Positions 54,568-63,746 of a stretch of 64,000 bases of DNA are shown here, in pieces. The stretch spans positions 62,001 to 126,000 of the forward strand of contig JAQSXK010000003.1 in NCBI GenBank assembly GCA_029256705.1, read 5' to 3'. This stretch comes from Clostridia bacterium (GTDB lineage Bacteria > Bacillota > Clostridia > TANB77 > CAG-465). The notes beneath the pieces were generated by a model that was not told the DNA's origin, did not search any database, and worked only from the letters and a program-made list of their open reading frames with translations. The number at the start of each line of letters is the position of its first letter. The first letter of the stretch is position 1. The position numbers and the translations under genes were made by a program.

Positions 54568-54586
54568 ATTTAAATTTGTATAAAAT

Positions 54587-54614
54587 AAAACTGCTCATCT
54601 AGGGTAGTTTTTTA
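54587..54614 (+). terminator. Terminator after spoIIM
   Basis: AAACTGCTC pairs with GGGTAGTTT (G-T pairs allowed) around a 5-nt loop, followed by TTTATT. Confidence 0.6.
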
Positions 54615-54727
54615 TTATATGTATTGAATTATATAATATTTTCGGATTTTTAATTGCTTTTTTCTTAAATAACTTGAAAATTAGGCGAAAGTATTGTACA
54701 ATATATATATCTTGGAGGTAGCAAATT

Positions 54728-55147
54728 ATGGATAGTGAAAAGAAGTTTTCAAACGAGATGTTTGGATATAGCAAACAAGAAGTTGACGAATATATAAAAG
54801 AATTGAAAGCTGAATATGAAAGTAGACTTCAAGCAGAAAAATCAGATTCAAATAGACTTTCTAATGAGCTTACAATAGTAAAGAAAAAATTGGAAAGATA
54901 CGAAATAGATTATATTGAAAGACAGGAAAAAGTTGCAAATGCTCTAATTACGGCAGAAGATCAGTCAAAAAAAATAATTGAGAATGCAAGAGCAGAAGCA
55001 AATGAAGAACGTGAAAGAATTGAACATTTAACAGAAATGGAAAAAGAAAAATTATTAGACTTAAAAAAAGAGGTTATCGATCTTAAGGAAAGAACAATAA
55101 GATTAATGGACAAGTACAGTACAGACATGAATAGTTTATTAGATTAA
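54728..55147 (+). CDS. DivIVA-like coiled-coil protein
   Basis: 139 residues. The N-terminus KFSNEMFGYSKQEVDEYIKEL is the DivIVA/GpsB membrane-binding motif; the remainder is a nearly continuous coiled coil (AEDQSKKIIENARAEANEERERIEHL). Such proteins recognise curved membrane and organise division, pole or sporulation factors. Single gene between spoIIM and spoIIP; exact partner unknown. Confidence 0.8.
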   Translation: MDSEKKFSNEMFGYSKQEVDEYIKELKAEYESRLQAEKSDSNRLSNELTIVKKKLERYEIDYIERQEKVANALITAEDQSKKIIENARAEANEERERIEHLTEMEKEKLLDLKKEVIDLKERTIRLMDKYSTDMNSLLD

Positions 55148-55195
55148 TCATAAATTTATAACAGTTGTAGTATACATAGAACAAAGGAGTTTTCT

Positions 55196-56329
55196 ATGAG
55201 AATTACAACTGTTTTTTTTAAGCATGGTATAAAAGGGATAACCAGTAGTATTAACGATTGGTTGAAAAAAATTATATATTTATCATATATTTGCATTCTA
55301 TTAATATTTCTTACTTTTTTTGTATCTCATTTTAATATTAGTAGTAATATTATTGCGCTTGCAAGTAATGCTAGGATTAGTGGAGAAAATGAATTGAATA
55401 TATCAAGTATTAAAAATATATATCCTCTTTTTGATAGTAATAATTATATTATAAAAGAAAAGTTAAATAATGAAGTTATATCTGTTACTAACGAAAATAA
55501 ATATGGTTACGAATTGATCGATAATATAACCACCGATGAGGCAATCTCGGTATTTTCAAACAAGAGAAATTTAAACATTAATGCAACAGATAGTTCTGAT
55601 TTAGAGAGAATATCAATAGATACTATGAAAATACTTAATTATTCAACTTTGCGTGGAATAAATTATCAGGAATTATATAACAAAACTATTACACTTACAA
55701 AAATAAGTGATAATATTTTGCTATATAACACACATACATCTGAATCATACGCAAATAGTGCAAAATATAAATTTGATTATACAGGAACATATAGAACAAC
55801 AGATTCTAATTTCAATATGATTAGTGTTGCTAGAGAATTAGAAAAAAATCTAAAAGAAAAAAATGTAAGTGTTATACAAGATACAACTCCTCATGATTAT
55901 GGAACTTATACAAGTGCATATGCTAGATCAAAAATAACTGTTAAGGATAGTATAACGAAAAATGGAAATTTTGGGATAGCTATAGATGTACATAGAGATG
56001 CAAGTGGTGATTTAGCTTTTGCGCCTAAAGTAAATATAAATGGAATAGATGTGGCACAATGTATGTTTGTTGTTGGTGTTGGAACAGATAAAAATAGAAA
56101 TCCATATTATTCGGATAATTTAAGTTTAGCTATTCAACTTCAGCTTTTAGCAGATAAAATATATCCAGGATTGTTTAGACCTATGTATATTAGAAATTCA
56201 CTGTATAACCAAGATTTGAATAGATATTCGTTGCTTATAGAAGTAGGTGCTACTGGTAATACATTAGATGAGGCATATTATGCTACAAGATGTATTAGTA
56301 ACTTATTAAATATAATATATAAAAAATAA
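55196..56329 (+). CDS. spoIIP: Stage II sporulation protein P (amidase/endopeptidase)
   Basis: 377 residues: one N-terminal membrane anchor (about 25-46) and a C-terminal SpoIIP domain (about 175-375) with LLYNTHTSESY (metal His and Glu), GIAIDVHRDA, and LLIEVGATGNTLDEA. It removes stem peptides and cuts cross-links in septal peptidoglycan during engulfment, with SpoIID and SpoIIM. AAAGGAG precedes the start. Confidence 0.93.
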   Translation: MRITTVFFKHGIKGITSSINDWLKKIIYLSYICILLIFLTFFVSHFNISSNIIALASNARISGENELNISSIKNIYPLFDSNNYIIKEKLNNEVISVTNENKYGYELIDNITTDEAISVFSNKRNLNINATDSSDLERISIDTMKILNYSTLRGINYQELYNKTITLTKISDNILLYNTHTSESYANSAKYKFDYTGTYRTTDSNFNMISVARELEKNLKEKNVSVIQDTTPHDYGTYTSAYARSKITVKDSITKNGNFGIAIDVHRDASGDLAFAPKVNINGIDVAQCMFVVGVGTDKNRNPYYSDNLSLAIQLQLLADKIYPGLFRPMYIRNSLYNQDLNRYSLLIEVGATGNTLDEAYYATRCISNLLNIIYKK

Positions 56330-56389
56330 GAATTTGTATTGTAATGAATGTAGGCATATGATATAATCTACCTAAGAAGGGTGGATTAT

Positions 56390-57883
56390 ATGGAGATGAA
56401 ATTAACAAAAAATCTAATTATAAAGATAATTCTTTGCGTATTTATGTTGGTATTTATATTTTCATTATGTTCAATTGATTTACAAAATGATACATTTTAT
56501 GATATATTAATAGGAAAAGAGTACTCACAAAACGGTATTTTTTCAATAGATAAATTTTCTGTTCACGAAAATTTGAGATATCAGACGCACCATTTGTTTT
56601 TAGATTTAGTTATTTATGCTATATATAATATATTTGGTTTTATAGGCACATATATACTTGAGATAATACTTACATGTATAATGGCAATGTTATTTTATAC
56701 AGTCAATAATCAGTTTACAAAAAGCAAAAAAATAGCTTATATAATTACGTTTATACAACTTTTCATGTTTTCACCATTTATATCTCTTAGAGCTCAAATG
56801 TTTAGTAGTATATTTTTTCTAATTGAAATAATAATAATAAATAAATATTTATATGGGAACTTATCAGATAAAAAAAATAAAATAATATTATTTATATTAA
56901 CTTTAATACCAATTTTATTAATTAATTTTCATAGTGGGGTAATATTCTTTTATTATATCATAATTGGGGTTTATTTATTTAACCTATGTAATGTTAATTT
57001 AATAAGAATAGAAAGCGATAAAACTATAGATAAAAATAAGTTAAAAAAGCTCATATATCCTTTTGCTATCAGCTTACCTTTGCTACTTTTAAATCCTTAT
57101 GGTATAAATGGAATTACTTATATGTTTAAAACACTTAATAATTCTTTCATAAATAACAGCATTCAAGAATTTTTTCCATTTAATATAAAAGGTGTTATGG
57201 GAATTCAAATGTTTATATATTTTGTTATTCAGATACTACCACTAATATTAAGTAATAAGAAGATAAAGCTACATGAGATACTATTTTTGTCGGGTACTTT
57301 ATTTATGTCGCTACTATCCGTAAGACATTTTATGTTTTTTATAATAACAACGGTAGTTCTTATTCCACATTTAGAATTTGTGTTAGCTAGAATGAAAAAT
57401 TGGTTATATTTTGGACTGAATGAAAAAGGATTAAAAGGTATGACAGTACTAATAAATATTATAGTATCTATTGTTATAATATCTGCAATCTCTAGTCGAT
57501 TATCACAGAAACAATATGAGTTTATACCAAGTAAGTTTTATCCTATTAATGCGGTTGAATATATTAAAAAAAATATAGGTTACGATAAGGTTATTTTTAA
57601 TGAATATACATGGGGAAGTTATATGATGTTTAATGACATAAAAGTATTTATAGATTCTAGATGTGACTTATATACAAAGGAATATAACCAGGGTGTAAAT
57701 GTTGCAGAAGATTACATGAACACTGTAAAATGTAAAATTCATTATGAAGATATAGTACATAAATATAATATAGAATATTTTTTAATTCCAAAGGACGAGC
57801 CGCTTACAATAATGTTACTTAAGGATGATAATTATGTAAATATTTATGAGGATGATATATCATATATATTTAAAAAAAAGTAG
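56390..57883 (+). CDS. Multi-membrane protein, GT-C glycosyltransferase-like (497 aa)
   Basis: About ten to twelve membrane helices. An acidic DLQNDTFYDILIGKEYSQNGIFSIDKFSVHENL loop after the first helix resembles the catalytic loop of GT-C (lipid-linked sugar) transferases. A C-terminal soluble part has FNEYTWGSYMMFNDIKVFIDSRCDLY, a motif seen in GT39/ArnT-like membrane proteins. Acceptor and donor are unknown. ATG 56390 follows AAGAAGGGTGG. Confidence 0.6.
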   Translation: MEMKLTKNLIIKIILCVFMLVFIFSLCSIDLQNDTFYDILIGKEYSQNGIFSIDKFSVHENLRYQTHHLFLDLVIYAIYNIFGFIGTYILEIILTCIMAMLFYTVNNQFTKSKKIAYIITFIQLFMFSPFISLRAQMFSSIFFLIEIIIINKYLYGNLSDKKNKIILFILTLIPILLINFHSGVIFFYYIIIGVYLFNLCNVNLIRIESDKTIDKNKLKKLIYPFAISLPLLLLNPYGINGITYMFKTLNNSFINNSIQEFFPFNIKGVMGIQMFIYFVIQILPLILSNKKIKLHEILFLSGTLFMSLLSVRHFMFFIITTVVLIPHLEFVLARMKNWLYFGLNEKGLKGMTVLINIIVSIVIISAISSRLSQKQYEFIPSKFYPINAVEYIKKNIGYDKVIFNEYTWGSYMMFNDIKVFIDSRCDLYTKEYNQGVNVAEDYMNTVKCKIHYEDIVHKYNIEYFLIPKDEPLTIMLLKDDNYVNIYEDDISYIFKKK

Positions 57884-57950
57884 AAATTTTATGTTGAAAA
57901 GATTATAGCTATATGATATAATGATTAAAATGTTATAAGGAGGAATTGTT

Positions 57951-59259
57951 ATGCAAGGTATTTCGTTAGATTTTAAAGGATTAAGCCCATTTGTTGAGGA
58001 ATATGAATTGAAACTTATGGAAAATGGTGTATTTTCAGCTCACAATATGATAAATGACAAAACAGGTGCAGGTAGAAATATGTTACGGTTGGGTTGATTT
58101 ACCAAATAAAATAACAGATGAAGAGATTGATAGAATAAAAAAATGTAGTGATAGAATAAAAAAACAAGCTGATGTTTTCGTAGTAATTGGGATAGGTGGA
58201 TCATATTTAGGGGCTAAGGCTGTTATAGATATATTTTCTAGTACATTTAGCAATATGCAATCTTTGAATGATAGAAAACATCCTGAGATCTTATTTGCTG
58301 GTAATAATTTAAGTGGAAAATATCTAAGAGATTTAATTGAATATATACGTGATAAAGACGTTGCAATAAATGTTATTTCTAAATCAGGGAAAACTTTAGA
58401 ACCAGCTATTGCTTTTAGAATACTTAAATTATTTTTAGAAGAAAAATATGGTATATCTGGTGCTGCAGAAAGAATTTATGTTACAACAGATAAAGAGGAT
58501 GGAATATTAAATAAAATTGCAAAAGATAATGAATATGAAACATTTGTAATACCAAAAGATGTAGGTGGTAGATATTCTGTACTTACTCCAGTTGGACTAC
58601 TTCCTATGTCTGTTGCAAATATAGATTTTGAGGAAATATTAGATGGAGCAACTTTTGCTGAATATGTATATAATGAAAAAAGTATTGAAAAAAATGATTG
58701 TTATAAATATGCTGCATATAGAAATATATTAAATAAAAAAGGCAAAGATATTGAAATAATGGCATCATATGAGCCTAGTTTCGCTATGTTTACTGAATGG
58801 TTTAAACAGTTATTTGGCGAGAGTGAAGGTAAAAACTCTAAAGGGATTTTTCCAGCAGGAGTTAGTTTAACAACGGATTTACACTCAATGGGACAAATGA
58901 TTCAAGATGGAAAAAGAAATATATTTGAAACTGTTATAAATATTTCTAGGAATAGAAGTTTTATAACTTTACCAAAAGTATATGATGACCAAGATGGCTT
59001 AAATTATTTAGCAGGAACTGAAATCGATTATATAAATAAGCAAGCTTTTTTAGGAACAGTGCAAGCACATGTTGAAGGATTAGTACCATGTATAATTATA
59101 AATTTAGAAGAAGTAAATGAATATAATATTGGTCAGTTAATATATTTCTTCGAAAAGGCATGTGCAATAAGTGGTTATATATTGGGTGTTAATCCATTTG
59201 ACCAACCAGGAGTTGAAGCATATAAAAATAATATGATGAAATTACTAGAAAATAAATAA
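57951..59259 (+). pseudogene. pgi: Glucose-6-phosphate isomerase with a +1 frameshift
   Basis: The N-terminus starts at 57951 behind AAGGAGGA (MQGISLDFKGLSPFVEEYE...DKTGAGRNML) and hits a stop at 58095. The rest, from GWVDLPNKI (58087 onward), continues in the +1 frame to 59259 and is complete: GIGGSYLGAKA, NVISKSGKTLEPA, DVGGRYSVLTPVG, GTVQAHVEGLVP. The extra base is most simply C58086, where the family expects the TGAG...LGW junction to be continuous. It is either a real mutation, a sequencing error or recoding. PGI interconverts glucose-6-P and fructose-6-P. Confidence 0.85.
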
Positions 59260-59275
59260 TAATTAATATTTACAG

Positions 59276-59330
59276 GTGTTATAAACAATTATAGTTAAAA
59301 GTAATTGAATGTTTATAACACTAATTTTTG
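59276..59330 (+). terminator. Terminator after pgi
   Basis: GTGTTATAAACA (59276-59287) pairs perfectly with TGTTTATAACAC (59310-59321), followed by TAATTTTTG. Confidence 0.75.
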
Positions 59331-59367
59331 TACATAAATTATATAAAATTAAAAATAGGAGAATTTA

Positions 59368-60540
59368 ATGAAGAAAGAACTTTCTAAAAAAAAGAAAATT
59401 TTTATAGGAATACTTATATTAGCGGCCTTAATATTTTTTACTAGAATTATTTTCTATAAAATTATTGGTCCAGATTATTATATATGTTTAAGAAATTGGT
59501 ATAGTCAAATAATACAAAATGGAAAAATAGATTCATTAGGATTAAAAATAGGAAATTACTCTCCACCTTATATTTTATTACTTACAATTGGAACCTATAT
59601 TACAAGTAATTCATTATTTTGGATAAAATTTTTATCATTAATATTTGATATAGTTTTAGCTTTATATTCTTGTTTGATAGTTAAACACTTTAATATAAAT
59701 AAATATTTAAAAATATTTTGTTATATTATTGTATTACCTGGAGTAGTAATTAATTCAGCTGTTTTAGGACAGTGTGATTCAATATACACCTCATTTGTAA
59801 TTATGTTTGTATATTATATTTTGAAGGATAAAAAAAGATTAGCAATGTTTCTTTTTGGTATTGCTTTATCATTTAAATTGCAGGCAATATTCATAGCACC
59901 AGTTATGTTATATTTATTAATTACAAAGAAAATTAGAATACTTGATATTCTATATGTAATCCCAGGATTTTTCGTTTTAATGGTGCCTACAATGATTTAT
60001 GGTAAAAGTATAATTGAAATTTTTATGATATATATACAACAAACTAAGGAATATCCAGAATTAGTACGTTCAGCACCAAATTTATATTCCCTTGTATCAC
60101 TTAATTACAGGGAAATAAGCCTTGTACTAAAATATCTAATATCTATAATAGCTGTAATAATATCAATTTTTATTTCTGTTAAAGGAATAAAAAAATATAA
60201 ATATAAATATGATTCAAATAGATTTATTATCAAGGTTATGCTACTTTCATTAATAGTCCCATATATATTGCCTGGAATGATGGACAGGTACTTTTACATG
60301 GCAAATATTTTTATGCTTATATCATTATTTATTATGAAGGATTATAGTAAGTCTGATGTTAGATTAGTAATTTTAGCGTCTATAGCATACTTTATACCTG
60401 TTTTTACTATAAACTCTTTTCAATATAATATTGATTACCTAATTTTATCTGAAAAAATAGGTGTGAGTTTAATATCTTCTACGATTAATTTGTATGTAGT
60501 ATATAAATATATTGATAAATATATATTTAATGACACATAA
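59368..60540 (+). CDS. GT-C-type membrane glycosyltransferase-like protein (GT87/DUF2029-like)
   Basis: 390 residues with about nine or ten membrane helices. GPDYYICLRNWYSQIIQNG gives the early acidic loop, NYSPPYILLL and AVLGQCDSIYTSFVIMF the conserved family segments, and ALSFKLQAIFIAPVM the later motif. These features match polyprenol-phosphate-sugar-dependent mannosyltransferase-like proteins. Probably decorates cell-surface glycans or proteins; substrate unknown. Single gene. Confidence 0.65.
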   Translation: MKKELSKKKKIFIGILILAALIFFTRIIFYKIIGPDYYICLRNWYSQIIQNGKIDSLGLKIGNYSPPYILLLTIGTYITSNSLFWIKFLSLIFDIVLALYSCLIVKHFNINKYLKIFCYIIVLPGVVINSAVLGQCDSIYTSFVIMFVYYILKDKKRLAMFLFGIALSFKLQAIFIAPVMLYLLITKKIRILDILYVIPGFFVLMVPTMIYGKSIIEIFMIYIQQTKEYPELVRSAPNLYSLVSLNYREISLVLKYLISIIAVIISIFISVKGIKKYKYKYDSNRFIIKVMLLSLIVPYILPGMMDRYFYMANIFMLISLFIMKDYSKSDVRLVILASIAYFIPVFTINSFQYNIDYLILSEKIGVSLISSTINLYVVYKYIDKYIFNDT

Positions 60541-60639
60541 AGAACATAAATGTGAAATGAAAATGTAACTTTAAAATAAATAAAATGATAAAACATAAGA
60601 AAAAAATGTAAATTGTTTACATAAACTATTTACAAAATA

Positions 60640-60678
60640 AAATTACTATGATATAATATATATTATAGTAATTTTTTT
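60640..60678. repeat. Hairpin with embedded -10 upstream of the SSB-like gene
   Basis: AAATTACTAT (60640-60649) pairs with ATAGTAATTT (60665-60674) and is followed by TTTT. The loop contains TGATATAAT. It may terminate the upstream transcript or overlap a promoter for the downstream gene. Confidence 0.45.
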
Positions 60679-60729
60679 ACCCTATATAACATAAGATTAA
60701 AGTATATAAGGTCCAAAGGAGGAAATTTT

Positions 60730-61356
60730 GTGGAAACATATAATTTAAGTAATTTAGTAAAAATAGGTGGTATTGTTACGACTGATTTAGAGTTTAGTCA
60801 TGAAATATATGATGAAAAGTTTTATAAATTATACATAGAGGTTGAAAGACTTAGTGATTTAACAGATACATTACCAATTATACTTTCAGAAAGAGTATTT
60901 GATGTAAATACTGTAAAGATTGGTATGCCGGTTATAATTGAAGGTCAATTTAGATCTTATAATGAACTAGGAGATATAAAAAGCAAATTAGTGTTGTCAA
61001 TATTCGCCAAAGATTTTAAAATAGCTGAAAAAGAAGAAGTCAGCAAATTAAATGATATCACATTGGAAGGTTTCATATGTAAGAAACCAATATATAGGAA
61101 AACACCATTAGGTAGAGAGATATCTGATGTTCTTTTAGCAGTAAATAGATCATACAAAAAGTCAGATTATATTCCATGTATATTATGGGGTAGAAATGCA
61201 AAATATTCTGAGATGTTAGAAATAGGAACAAAAGTAAAATTGTCTGGAAGAATACAAGCAAGAACATATGACAAAAAACAAGAGGATGGAACAAGTATAA
61301 AACATGTAGCATATGAAGTTTCTGTTTCGAAATTCGCACTATATGAAGAAGAATAA
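60730..61356 (+). CDS. SSB-like protein with tandem OB folds
   Basis: 208 residues with two OB-type domains: about 1-105 (LVKIGGIVTTDLEFSHE...GMPVIIEGQFRSYNE) and about 108-208 (ITLEGFICKKPIYRKTPLGREISDVLLAVNRSYKKSDYIPCILWGRNA...), the second clearly of the SSB/PriB family. Usual bacterial SSB has one OB fold and an acidic tail; no DDxIPF-like tip is present here. GTG start after AAAGGAGG. Probably binds single-stranded DNA, perhaps in a specialised process. Confidence 0.7.
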   Translation: METYNLSNLVKIGGIVTTDLEFSHEIYDEKFYKLYIEVERLSDLTDTLPIILSERVFDVNTVKIGMPVIIEGQFRSYNELGDIKSKLVLSIFAKDFKIAEKEEVSKLNDITLEGFICKKPIYRKTPLGREISDVLLAVNRSYKKSDYIPCILWGRNAKYSEMLEIGTKVKLSGRIQARTYDKKQEDGTSIKHVAYEVSVSKFALYEEE

Positions 61357-61371
61357 GTAAATAAAATAAAT

Positions 61372-61403
61372 AAATAAACGGGTATGAGTACTCGTTTATT
61401 TTT
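61372..61403. terminator. Convergent terminator
   Basis: AAATAAACG (61372-61380) pairs with CGTTTATTT (61393-61401), with T-runs on both strands, between the SSB-like gene and the M23 gene. Confidence 0.8.
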
Positions 61404-61899
61404 TATATGTTACAGATAATGGATCTATTGATTTTCCGCTATCTGTATATAAGCTAAAATGTAAATGTGAACCTGTAGTATTTCCATTTAATTTGCCATT
61501 TGAAAGTATTTTAGGGCCAACATATCCAATAATCTGATTTTTATATATATTATCTCCAATATTTACTAAATAGTTTTCGGATAAATGTCCATATAATGAT
61601 TTGTATGAGTTGCTGTGCATTATTATAATATAATTTCCGTAGCCGTGGGTATCAAAACCGGCGTATTTTACTATTCCGTTTTCAATAGAATGTACGGGAG
61701 TACCATTAGGAGAAGGTATATCAATACCATTATGAAAATTATATTTTCCAAATAGTTCTCTTGCTCCATAATATGATGAAATTAGATGGTTGTCTCTAAT
61801 AGGAAAATAATATTGATTATAATTTGAAACTGAAAAAGAAAAAATAAATGAAACGGTACTGGATAAGATTATTAAATAAATATAAAATTTTTTAAACAT
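61396..61899 (-). CDS. M23 family metallopeptidase (LytM-type), secreted or anchored
   Basis: 167 residues: an N-terminal hydrophobic segment (5-25) and one compact M23 domain with YNFHNGIDIPSPNGTPV (HxxxD zinc site), YGNYIIIMHSN, SLYGHLS, and GSHLHFSLYT (HxH). It cleaves peptidoglycan cross-bridges. It diverges from the pilin-like operon; cell-wall hydrolases of this sort open the wall for type IV secretion systems (VirB1 role), but a sporulation or growth role is equally possible. Confidence 0.88.
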   Translation of the reverse strand: MFKKFYIYLIILSSTVSFIFSFSVSNYNQYYFPIRDNHLISSYYGARELFGKYNFHNGIDIPSPNGTPVHSIENGIVKYAGFDTHGYGNYIIIMHSNSYKSLYGHLSENYLVNIGDNIYKNQIIGYVGPKILSNGKLNGNTTGSHLHFSLYTDSGKSIDPLSVTYKK

Positions 61900-62048
61900 G
61901 AAATCACCTGTTAGTATTATATAGTGTTATTTATATATATTAAAGTATGTGGATATCAATAATTGTAGCGAAATATTACATAATTATTACAAAAGGTATG
62001 TTATAAATACGAAAATTAATGTTTTTTCTATTTTTTGTATTAAAACTA

Positions 62049-62076
62049 TTGCTTTTTATAAAATATTTGATATAAT
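62049..62076 (+). promoter_or_regulatory. Promoter of the pilin-like operon
   Basis: TTGCTT (62049-62054), 16 bp, TATAAT (62071-62076), with TG just upstream (extended -10). Confidence 0.6.
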
Positions 62077-62104
62077 TTATTTATAAGTTTAAGGAGGAAT
62101 TTTT

Positions 62105-62455
62105 ATGAAAAAGTTTACTAAAATCTTTTTAAGAATCATGCCTATAGTTCTTGTAGTTGCAATAATAATTGGGAACGTATATGGAATAGCGGTTTCAGAC
62201 CCAGGTACAGGTAGTGGAAGTAGTTCAGTTAAATCACTTGCAAATAATGTATGGGGAACAATAGTAACATTAGTACAAATTTTAGCTATAGCAGCAATAG
62301 TAATTGCTGGTGTAAGATATATGTTTGCATCTGCAGATTCTAAAGCAGATATAAAGAAACAAACAGTAATACTTATAGCTGGTGCTGTATTGGTATTTGC
62401 AGCAGTTCCAATTGCTAATTTAGTAGCAAATGCAGCAAACGAAATAATTAAGTAG
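62105..62455 (+). CDS. VirB2/TrbC-like pilin subunit
   Basis: 116 residues: N-terminal signal (about 12-30), a Gly/Ser-rich segment, then two membrane helices (about 56-80 and 90-110) separated by the basic loop FASADSKADIKKQT. This is the size and topology of VirB2/TrbC type IV secretion pilins. AAGGAGG precedes the start. A terminator-like hairpin follows, so it may be made in excess over the downstream genes, as fits a major subunit. Confidence 0.75.
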   Translation: MKKFTKIFLRIMPIVLVVAIIIGNVYGIAVSDPGTGSGSSSVKSLANNVWGTIVTLVQILAIAAIVIAGVRYMFASADSKADIKKQTVILIAGAVLVFAAVPIANLVANAANEIIK

Positions 62456-62484
62456 TAGAAGTCATAAGTGAAATGACATTTTAA

Positions 62485-62520
62485 AATATTACAGGACTTT
62501 GTTCTTGTAATATTTTTTAT
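62485..62520 (+). terminator. Intra-operon terminator/attenuator
   Basis: AATATTACA (62485-62493) pairs with TGTAATATT (62506-62514), followed by TTTTT; it lies between the two pilin-like genes. Confidence 0.75.
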
Positions 62521-62532
62521 TAGGAGGTCAAA

Positions 62533-63201
62533 ATGAAATACATAAAATTATTGATGTGTATTATGATTATTTTTAGTATTACAATAAATTTTAACAGTCT
62601 ATTTGCTGCACAAGCTCAAGGCGGTGGTGGTGGTGGTACCACTTCAGGTGGAAATTTTCTACAAGATATACTAAATCAGGGAAAAAATTTTTTCAATCCT
62701 AACAGTGGAAATCAACAAGGTAATATAGGAAATGTTCTAAAAGATGTTGTAAATAATAGTATAAAACCAATAATTGAAGCAATAGGTAATTTTATTTTCT
62801 TTACCGTTGCTGCCTTTCTTGGATTAAAGTATATTTGGTCTGGAGTAGAGGGAAAGTCACAAGTTAAAGGAACTTTACCAACTTTTGTTGTAGCAGCTTC
62901 TGTATTTTATTTAGCAGATACTGTATATTCATTTACTTCTGGTGTATTTATTGAGGCAATGGGTGGAACTACTTATGAATCTATTCAAAACAATTTATGG
63001 GCTAATATATCAATAGTAGTTAATATTTTTGCTATTGCTGGTATAGTTGCTTTAGGTGTAAAATATATGCTCGCATCTGCGGATACCAAAGCAGATATTA
63101 AAAAAGATATGGTTCCGGTTGCAATTGGGTTAGTATTAATATATGCAATGAGTAGCGTTCTTAAATTTTTAGCAAGTGCAGGGGCAGATATTTTACCGTA
63201 G
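62533..63201 (+). CDS. Double VirB2/TrbC-like pilin-type protein
   Basis: 222 residues: signal sequence (about 5-26), a Gly-rich and Gln/Asn-rich stretch (31-75), then two consecutive two-helix VirB2-like units. Unit 1 is about 80-150 (NFIFFTVAAFLGLKYIWSGVEGKSQVKGT) and unit 2 about 155-222 (IVALGVKYMLASADTKADIKKDMVPV). Unit 2 is nearly the same as the end of the preceding pilin (YMxASADxKADIKK). It probably arose by duplication and fusion; a channel or pilus component of the same apparatus. Confidence 0.7.
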   Translation: MKYIKLLMCIMIIFSITINFNSLFAAQAQGGGGGGTTSGGNFLQDILNQGKNFFNPNSGNQQGNIGNVLKDVVNNSIKPIIEAIGNFIFFTVAAFLGLKYIWSGVEGKSQVKGTLPTFVVAASVFYLADTVYSFTSGVFIEAMGGTTYESIQNNLWANISIVVNIFAIAGIVALGVKYMLASADTKADIKKDMVPVAIGLVLIYAMSSVLKFLASAGADILP

Positions 63202-63217
63202 TTATATAATAAATTAG

Positions 63218-63252
63218 AAGAAGTGTTAATTTTTATAATTAATACTTCTTTA
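63218..63252 (+). terminator. Terminator after the double pilin gene
   Basis: AAGAAGTGTTAAT (63218-63230) pairs with ATTAATACTTCTT (63238-63250), one G-T pair, followed by TATTTT. Confidence 0.75.
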
Positions 63253-63284
63253 TTTTGTAATATTATTACATTAATATTACAAAA
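63253..63284. repeat. Perfect 13-bp inverted repeat upstream of the PrgI-like gene
   Basis: TTTTGTAATATTA (63253-63265) and TAATATTACAAAA (63272-63284) around 6 bp. It lies directly after a terminator and without a following T-run, so it may be an operator. Confidence 0.6.
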
Positions 63285-63404
63285 TCATGAGATGGGTGTT
63301 TATTTATAAAAAATTAACGTTATTTATTAAATTTATATTGAAATTATAACAGTTTCGTGATAAAATTAGTCTAATTAAGTACTAATGAAAAGGGAGGTTG
63401 TTTT

Positions 63405-63746
63405 ATGGGAAGAACGTATACAGTTCCCAGAAATGTTAAGGGCGAATCAAGATTTTTATATATATTTAGTATGAAATCTTTATTTACCACAATTCTTGGG
63501 GCAGCAGTAGGATTTATATTCTCATTTATTTTTTCTATTTTTGGTTTAACATCAATTGGTTGGATTTTAATTGCTGCATTTGCAGTAGTTGGATTTGGTA
63601 TTGGAACTTTAACTATACCAGATTCTAAAATTGTCGGTAATTTAAGAAAAGCTGGTGGCGAGCAGGTAGCTGGAATTTTATTAAGAACAATCACTTTTTC
63701 TAGGAAGAAAAAGATATATGTATATAGAAATGGAGGAAATAAATAA
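63405..63746 (+). CDS. PrgI family (VirB3-like) type IV secretion protein
   Basis: 113 residues. YTVPRNVKGESRFLYIFSMKSLFTTILGAAVGF is the usual start of Gram-positive PrgI/VirB3-type proteins; two membrane helices (about 27-48 and 53-72) and a basic tail follow. PrgI recruits or positions the VirB4-type ATPase, whose gene normally comes next. AAGGGAGG precedes the ATG; its stop overlaps the next start (TAATG). Confidence 0.78.
   Translation: MGRTYTVPRNVKGESRFLYIFSMKSLFTTILGAAVGFIFSFIFSIFGLTSIGWILIAAFAVVGFGIGTLTIPDSKIVGNLRKAGGEQVAGILLRTITFSRKKKIYVYRNGGNK

Noticed and set aside
58054-59259. pgi starting at ATG 58054 as a shorter functional gene
   Set aside because: The first residues (MTKQVQVEICY) are out-of-frame readings of the normal N-terminal region and no ribosome-binding site precedes the ATG; a frameshift explains it better.
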